Below are positions 59,044 through 64,000 of a stretch of 64,000 bases of DNA, one piece after another. The DNA is taken from positions 881,554-945,553 of the forward strand of contig BCGQ01000002.1 of assembly GCA_001599355.1 (NCBI GenBank), written 5' to 3'. Position 1 is the first letter of the stretch. Each line of letters starts with the position of its first letter. Both the position numbers and the translations under genes were made by a program. The DNA comes from Nakazawaea peltata. Lineage: Eukaryota; Ascomycota; Pichiomycetes; Alaninales; Pachysolenaceae. Below the pieces are notes generated by a model. The model was given only the letters and a program-made list of their open reading frames with translations. It was not told where the DNA came from and did not search any database.

Positions 59044-60213
59044 TTAGAAGAAGAAGCCTGACTTGCGTAATTCATGGGCAAGATTATCTCTTGTGATTGC
59101 TTGGAACTCGTCAATCTTTGGTTGGTCATCGTAGTGTACTGATAATTGCATCACATCATCATCGGCTATTAAATTTTGTACAAATGTGTTATTGTAGTTA
59201 TGATTTCCTGCCGATGGGATTTCATCGAGGGACAGATTGGTGGAGTCATTGAGTTCCTGGTCTTGGATTTGTTCTAACATTTTGAATTCAATTGAGATGT
59301 CATTGTTTATAAGCATGATCACACTACTTAACCCTTTCAAATCTCTTTTAAATTGTATCTTAGTCAGTAATCGCAGCAGTCGTATCAATTTGGAGAAATA
59401 TGTGAAATTGTAGAAACAAGTAAGTGAATCGTCATTTGTTTTCTCAATCATATCTTGCAGATTCACTTTATACACATTTAAAGCTTCCAAAAGACGTCTT
59501 TTCCGAGGATATAATAACTTTGAATACCCCAATTCTCCCTTTGAAATGAAAAGTAACGTATTTATATCGTTCTTGGTATCACAATGGACAAACATCTGCT
59601 CAGTCTGGATCTCCTTCATGTCTCTTAGTATATCAGAGAACAATCCACCTTTTAAAATCATCTCCATCAAGATCATATTATTATCTATCTCGTATTCTTC
59701 GTAATTAAATTCATCATCAATAAGATCTAAATTAAAGGTCTTGAATTCTACTCTTTCCAAGATCAATGCGTCTTCAAATGATAGCACAAATGGGTGGCCA
59801 TAACCTCTATAACTGAGAATGCAATTGGTTTTAAGAGCCACGTTCTTAGTCTCCATATGCAGTTGAGCCTGGTTGTTCAGGATCGTGACACTTTCTAAAA
59901 GAGCCAGTAAATCGATCACAAAGCGTGTATTTTTGGTGAATGATTCGTCCAGGTCATCATCTTCCAGATCCACTGTTCTCTGAGATAGATCTTGATCACC
60001 GTCTGGGGCATGAAATTCGTATGAATCAAAGAAAGTAGCTTCGAGGTTCAATTGAGCTTTGCAAATATTGAGGTCACTTACTTTGAAGAAGACCCCGGTG
60101 GGTGTGAGGATCACTAGACATTTGTTTCCTATGGGCGCTATTGATCCTAGCACATTTGCCAACTGTTGGATTGAGGTGGTCGACAGGGTGAACAAGATTT
60201 CATCGTCAATCAT
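59044..60213 (-). CDS. RAD17: 9-1-1 checkpoint clamp subunit Rad17 (Rad1 of other species)
   Basis: A 389-residue PCNA-like protein. With Ddc1 and Mec3 it forms the checkpoint clamp loaded at damaged DNA by Rad24-RFC. Family features are the N-terminal ILFTLSTTSIQQLANVLGSIAPIG, the segment LSYRGYGHPFVLSFEDALILERVEF (match to CTLSYDGHGSPFVLIFEDSFISERVEY of S. cerevisiae by pattern), LRDMKEIQTEQMFVHC and SKGELGYSKLLYP. The C-terminus is shorter than in S. cerevisiae (401) but likewise ends in aromatics (GFFF). It is divergent from PEX22 over 252 bp. RAD53 is also in this window but the two are not adjacent. Confidence 0.92.
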   Translation of the reverse strand: MIDDEILFTLSTTSIQQLANVLGSIAPIGNKCLVILTPTGVFFKVSDLNICKAQLNLEATFFDSYEFHAPDGDQDLSQRTVDLEDDDLDESFTKNTRFVIDLLALLESVTILNNQAQLHMETKNVALKTNCILSYRGYGHPFVLSFEDALILERVEFKTFNLDLIDDEFNYEEYEIDNNMILMEMILKGGLFSDILRDMKEIQTEQMFVHCDTKNDINTLLFISKGELGYSKLLYPRKRRLLEALNVYKVNLQDMIEKTNDDSLTCFYNFTYFSKLIRLLRLLTKIQFKRDLKGLSSVIMLINNDISIEFKMLEQIQDQELNDSTNLSLDEIPSAGNHNYNNTFVQNLIADDDVMQLSVHYDDQPKIDEFQAITRDNLAHELRKSGFFF

Positions 60214-60465
60214 GGCTGGGATGTGGTCGCGTTATGGTGAAGGGAGATGGTCAGGGGAAGATTTAAAGGGGGCGCATCGCGCATCGCGTGGGAGAGGGCA
60301 GCGGTTGCGAGGGAATGGCCAGAGACTGCGCGGAGGTTTGGCGGAGGTTTGGCGGGAATAGGCAGAGTCTGCGCGGAAGGCTGGCAGAGCCTAGGCGGAA
60401 AGCACAAATATTTATCATGTGACCCTAATCAATCACTAACCACACCATTCAATTAATACCAAACC

Positions 60466-60996
60466 ATGCCGCCAAGGCGCAATAGTAGCCGAAACTTAGG
60501 TCTAATACTGTTAGGAACCGGATTAATTGCTCTGGGGTTAATTTATTGCTATAAAGAGTACCCTGAATGGACCGGATTCATCACTCGTAAGGACGACAAG
60601 AGAAGTAGCGGGGTAAAATATAGGTCACACTCCATATGCATAGTACCATCGGCAAGTGTATTGGCTGCAGGATTACCATTAAAGGAATTAAGTGAAGAAT
60701 TAACGGATTTGGTATTCATTTTACCTCCAGGGATCCGGAAAGATGATCTAGTAGAGTTCGGATTTAACCCAGAAGACTCTTTAAGCACAAGACTCATAGA
60801 ATGTGATACAAAGTTGGGAATATTCCATGTGATGAAACATTTGAAACAAAATTACAACTTAATATGCTTTGGAGACTTGGATATGGATGAAATTGAAACA
60901 GAAGGACTACAATTGAATCATTTCTTACGTCATGTAGTGCCCCTTGAACAGAACAATGAGCTGATACAACAAGAAATATATAATATAGTAATGTAA
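60466..60996 (+). CDS. PEX22: peroxin-22, anchor of the Pex4 ubiquitin conjugase
   Basis: A 176-residue protein with a basic N-terminus (PPRRNSSRN), one membrane helix (about 11-29, LGLILLGTGLIALGLIYCY) and a small cytosolic domain (RSHSICIVPSASVL, DLVFILPPGI, NYNLICFGDLDMDEI, FLRHVVPL). Pex22 holds Pex4 at the peroxisome and activates it for Pex5 monoubiquitination. Size, topology and the VFILPP-type strand agree with S. cerevisiae Pex22 (180). Its stop is 12 bp from the SCP1 stop on the other strand. Confidence 0.88.
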   Translation: MPPRRNSSRNLGLILLGTGLIALGLIYCYKEYPEWTGFITRKDDKRSSGVKYRSHSICIVPSASVLAAGLPLKELSEELTDLVFILPPGIRKDDLVEFGFNPEDSLSTRLIECDTKLGIFHVMKHLKQNYNLICFGDLDMDEIETEGLQLNHFLRHVVPLEQNNELIQQEIYNIVM

Positions 60997-61008
60997 TGAA
61001 ATTATAAA

Positions 61009-61626
61009 TTAAGTATTGTTTCTGATGATGTCTCTGGTCCCGCCAAAGATGATTCCTTCGGTCTTTTGGTTGGCCCCACCCATGTATCCGTATTCATGGG
61101 TACTCCATTTGTACAGTCTAGCAGAAGCCAAATGAGCTGGTTTGCGAGGGACGACTGGTTTCTCCAGTAATTTGGGACCAATGATATCTATTGATGGATA
61201 TTTCTTATTCAAGCAACGAGATAAACTCTGGATACTCAATAAAACCTGATATGGATCTTTCTTCTCGAATAAATCGACCGTTTGGAATAACTCATCTTGA
61301 GGAACTCCTTGCAGGGTACAATATTTGATGACAAAGGAGATGTTTTCCATTTGCATGAAGGCGATCTTGCTTTCTTTGAACTTGATACGGAATGGAGATG
61401 AGGTGTTGTAATCGGCTTCAATGGTATTGACCAACTTACAAAGAATTGTACCATCTTTCAAACTCTCACTTAATTCTTCGCCGCCATATTGCATCTCGAG
61501 CGCCTCATCGTGTAAGTACTTGAATATCCAAGGACGAACGAGGAGAGCGAGGTCCTTATATTTGGACAATCTCGAGTTTTTCAAATCGGTATCTAATGAG
61601 CTAACAGCCATATCTTGTTCCTCCAT
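61009..61626 (-). CDS. SCP1: transgelin/calponin-like actin-bundling protein Scp1
   Basis: A 205-residue protein. A single calponin-homology domain covers about residues 20-140 (DLALLVRPWIFKYL, GTILCKLVNTIE, FKESKIAFMQMENISFVIKYC, DELFQTVDLFEKKDPYQVLLSIQSLSR). A C-terminal calponin-like motif follows (GYMGGANQKTEGIIFGGTRDI). Scp1 bundles actin with Sac6 in cortical patches. The frame opens at GTG 61683; the first ATG is 61626, giving a protein close to the 200 residues of S. cerevisiae Scp1. A TATATAAG-type stretch lies 35-45 bp before the ATG. Confidence 0.94.
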   Translation of the reverse strand: MEEQDMAVSSLDTDLKNSRLSKYKDLALLVRPWIFKYLHDEALEMQYGGEELSESLKDGTILCKLVNTIEADYNTSSPFRIKFKESKIAFMQMENISFVIKYCTLQGVPQDELFQTVDLFEKKDPYQVLLSIQSLSRCLNKKYPSIDIIGPKLLEKPVVPRKPAHLASARLYKWSTHEYGYMGGANQKTEGIIFGGTRDIIRNNT

Positions 61627-62293
61627 CTTGAATGTTGTTACAGGGGGGGTATTCTCTCTTATATAACGGATCTTATCAGCCACTTTGGGCTATTTTTTTT
61701 CTTTAGGTGTCAACTATTTACTATGGGAGATGATGTATCGGAGGCTGAGAATGGGTCGAAAGTGAGAGGTCATTTAACCGGAAGAGGTTAAAAGATGATA
61801 ATGACAGATCATTGAGAAGATGAGGTTATACCAAATTAGAATACTTCAATTTTTGTGATTTATCTTGATTTGGTAAGATCTGAGACAGGGATAGATGTGG
61901 GGGGGGGATGTGTGGCTAGTGATAGATGAGGGCCAGTGAGAAAGAGGCCGAGAGGGTGTGCGCGCACTAGCCACCGAAAACAAATTTAGACCGAAGTTAG
62001 AAAGTGCCGTGTGGCTGCTTTTTTTCTTCCATGTGGCGCACCGAGGTGCCGTGTGGCGCCATGTGGCACCGTACCCGGGCTAGTGCGGGCTAGTGCACTC
62101 CTTGCGCAATAAAATTCCGCTTTTTTTCCCTAAAAGAGTCATTCATGTGGCAAGTGAATGACCAAAATCAGAAAATTTTGCAATTTCCATATTTTATAAA
62201 TAGCCACATTATTTTACTTGGCCACATTTCCCCCCAAATCCATATTTCACTATTAAGAAGTTCACATTTATACGAGTTTAACTGTAACTAACG
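61627..62293. promoter_or_regulatory. divergent promoter SCP1 / SSU1 with TGTGGC array
   Basis: 667 bp. Eight TGTGGC motifs lie between 61911 and 62226, and a 10-bp tandem CGGGCTAGTG pair at 62076-62095. A TATA box TATAAATA (62195-62202) lies 92 bp before the SSU1 ATG. No gene is seen. Confidence 0.6.
61911..62226 (+). promoter_or_regulatory. array of eight TGTGGC motifs
   Basis: Forward copies at 61911, 62010, 62032, 62052, 62062 and 62146; reverse copies (GCCACA) at 62203 and 62221. TGTGGC is the core of the Met31/Met32 site (AAACTGTGGC) of sulfur-gene promoters in S. cerevisiae. Confidence 0.6.
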
Positions 62294-63505
62294 ATGAGTC
62301 AGTATACATTTAAACAATGCTTCATCGAAAGCTTCCACCCTATATGGTTCGCCAGTGTTATGGGTACCGGTATCAGCTCGGTAATACTATATGAGTTCCC
62401 TTACAGAGCCTTTTGGCTTCAAGTGATGGGATTGGTGCTATTTCTGATAGCTTCCTTACTTTTTATTATGCATAATATCTTCCTTGTGTTGAAGTATCTG
62501 GTATTTTACAGAAGTATAGAGTTCATAATGGACTCTAAAGTGTCTGTGTTCATGGGTTGTTACCCTATGGCCCTTTGTCCATTAATTAATATGGTGCTGT
62601 TCATAGTTAAAGACTATGGCTCACAAGATAATGAGCATTGGTTTTTATTTATGTACATATTATTTTGGTTTGACGTTATAGCATCGTTGGTGTGTGCATG
62701 GGGTATCACTTTTGTCTTGTTCTGGAAATCTCAGATCAAGGAGTGGAATAGTCATGGTATTAATGCAACTTTACTTTTGCCAATCGTCACTTTAACTGTG
62801 GCTCTGACAACAGGCTTCGTTATATTCGATTATATACCTGAACATATGCGTTTGTTCCATTTAATTTTATGCTTCGTGATATGGTCCAATGCAATTATGT
62901 TGCTGTTCCCCTTCGTCAGCATATATTTCGCCAAATTGTACATCACCAAATTGCCTGCCAAGCCAATGATTTTCACCACTTTTATTCCGATTGGTTTCTT
63001 AGGTCAAGGAGCCTTTGGTCTGTTTTTATTCGGTGATTGTGCCAAATCGTACATTGAATCTGCAGATATTGCATCTTCAGATGTTTTGGTGCTCATTGTT
63101 CAGGTTGTATCGGTAATAATGGGTCTTATGATTCTCTCATTTGGATATTTCATGACCTTCATCGCCTGTGCATCGGTAATAAGTGCTGGACAGCAACAAA
63201 AATTCACCAAAAATTGGTGGCTGATGACTTTCCCATTGGGAACAATGGCTGTTGGAAACTCAAAATTAGGCGTTTTATACGATTTAGAAGTTTTCAAAGT
63301 AGTTGGTGGTATTTATGGAATTGCTACCGTATTAATCACCGTCACCTGTCTTCTTGGAAGTCTTTATGAAGAATTCCCTCACCAATGGTACCAACAAAAA
63401 TTTTTCGCAGACAAAGAGACTTCTCGCACCGCTTCTTGTAACGATATTAATGACCTGGCACAAGGAATCGCTTCAGACGATTCCACCCTTGCATCTCAAG
63501 TATAA
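62294..63505 (+). CDS. SSU1: sulfite efflux pump Ssu1 (TDT family)
   Basis: A 403-residue plasma-membrane protein with about ten hydrophobic helices. The first motif FHPIWFASVMGTGISSVIL is diagnostic for the tellurite-resistance/dicarboxylate (TDT) family, with later WFDVIASLVCAWGITF, PIGFLGQGAFGL and WWLMTFPLGTMA. Ssu1 exports sulfite and sets sulfite tolerance. S. cerevisiae Ssu1 is 458 residues; the C-terminal tail here is shorter. The promoter has eight TGTGGC motifs and a TATA box, suggesting sulfur-responsive control. Confidence 0.92.
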   Translation: MSQYTFKQCFIESFHPIWFASVMGTGISSVILYEFPYRAFWLQVMGLVLFLIASLLFIMHNIFLVLKYLVFYRSIEFIMDSKVSVFMGCYPMALCPLINMVLFIVKDYGSQDNEHWFLFMYILFWFDVIASLVCAWGITFVLFWKSQIKEWNSHGINATLLLPIVTLTVALTTGFVIFDYIPEHMRLFHLILCFVIWSNAIMLLFPFVSIYFAKLYITKLPAKPMIFTTFIPIGFLGQGAFGLFLFGDCAKSYIESADIASSDVLVLIVQVVSVIMGLMILSFGYFMTFIACASVISAGQQQKFTKNWWLMTFPLGTMAVGNSKLGVLYDLEVFKVVGGIYGIATVLITVTCLLGSLYEEFPHQWYQQKFFADKETSRTASCNDINDLAQGIASDDSTLASQV

Positions 63506-63567
63506 CCCCCCCAATAATAACCCCTAATATTAGATTTAATTATTGTAGTGCATAAATAACCAAAACT

Positions 63568-63577
63568 CCCAATTAGG
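63568..63577. promoter_or_regulatory. CArG-like element
   Basis: CCCAATTAGG, followed by AAA, lies about 102 bp before the ATG of the last gene. The core is the same as at 7967-7976. Confidence 0.35.
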
Positions 63578-63678
63578 AAACCATTTTCTTCTTCAAATTT
63601 TCAGCGATTTTCCAGTAAAAATTCTCATTTTGAAGAGGGTTGATTTGATTGAAGAGGTGCCACAAGCATAGAAAAGGG

Positions 63679-64000
63679 ATGTCTGGTATTTCTAGTAAGG
63701 TGAAGATTGCTCATTCGTTGAGGGTGTTTACGGCGCTGCGTTTTTTGTCGTCAAGCAGCACCGTTTTCAACCAAGAGTTGGGCCCTGTTAAGAGAACTTT
63801 TGACGAATTTATTTGGTACGAGAAGACTCCAGAGAAGTTGAAGCATTTTGTATATAGACCGAAGCATGCCGAGAATGTATTGAGAGCTGAGTTGTTCGAC
63901 AAAGAGACTGGAAGACCTTTGAGACCAGCCAAGTTCGATGGGTATCCAAAGCTGTCTTTGTTGAACAAGTACTTGTTGAATATTGAGAGTTTTGAAGAGC
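63679..64000 (+). CDS. 5' part of an unrecognised, probably mitochondrial protein gene
   Basis: 107 codons from the ATG at 63679 run open to the window edge. The protein starts MSGISSKVKIAHSLRVFTA(A)RFLSSSS, a basic, Ser-rich, acid-free stretch typical of a mitochondrial presequence. It continues with ELGPVKRTFDEFIWYEKT and KHFVYRPKHAENVLRAELFDKETGRPLRP. I do not recognise the family from this part. Two CTG codons (63736 and 63952) would read Ala. Confidence 0.75.
   Translation, partial: MSGISSKVKIAHSLRVFTALRFLSSSSTVFNQELGPVKRTFDEFIWYEKTPEKLKHFVYRPKHAENVLRAELFDKETGRPLRPAKFDGYPKLSLLNKYLLNIESFEE

Overview
This is a nuclear chromosome segment from a budding yeast (Saccharomycotina). It carries about 35 densely packed protein genes, few and short introns with a TACTAAC branch site, and fungal families throughout. 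The most informative signal is the genetic code. In-frame CTG codons fall again and again on alanines that are invariant in the family: the Walker A motif and many other sites of Mcm5, all four CTGs of deoxyhypusine synthase, Prp46, Mrs6 and beta-tubulin. Read as leucine (standard code) or serine (CTG-Ser clade) these motifs are broken; read as alanine they are restored. That points to the CUG-Ala yeasts (Pachysolen/Nakazawaea/Peterozyma group, NCBI table 26). A complex I subunit (NDUFA12) also rules out Saccharomycetaceae. Genus and species cannot be decided from this window. Protein descriptions below should be read with CTG = Ala.

Layout. 0-10 kb: an RGS-domain G-protein regulator, an F-box/LRR protein, beta-tubulin TUB2 (two introns), an unrecognised small Ser-rich protein, and an Eht1/Eeb1-type acyltransferase/esterase. 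10-24 kb: PER1 (GPI remodelling), an AIM44-like bud-neck protein, TGS1, a PQ-loop vacuolar transporter, kinesin KIP2, vacuolar protease PEP4 and checkpoint kinase RAD53. 24-40 kb: an RRM protein, PUS7, PRP46, an RMND1/MRX10-like mitochondrial protein, a full-size PDR-type ABC pump (CDR1/PDR5 type), DYS1, a THO subunit (HPR1/THOC1) and complex I NDUFA12. 40-54 kb: an ASI1/ASI3-type inner-nuclear-membrane RING protein, a VBA-type MFS transporter, a short-chain dehydrogenase, SMD2 (with a previously hidden intron), an MCUR1/Put6-Put7-like coiled-coil protein, peroxisomal ECI1, MCM5, and a large Zn2Cys6 transcription factor. 54-64 kb: MRS6, RPS12, RAD17, PEX22, SCP1, sulfite pump SSU1, and the 5' end of an unrecognised gene cut by the window edge.

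There is no single pathway cluster. This is ordinary core euchromatin, and I see no transposon, rRNA, tRNA or CRISPR. Several promoters carry readable cis-signals: a Tbf1/Cbf1-like pair at RPS12, MCB plus Mcm1-type elements at MCM5, an MCB at RAD53, an Mcm1/forkhead-type pair at KIP2, an array of eight TGTGGC motifs before SSU1, and CGG-type zinc-cluster sites before the ABC pump. Several gene pairs converge with only 12-32 bp between them, typical of a compact yeast genome.
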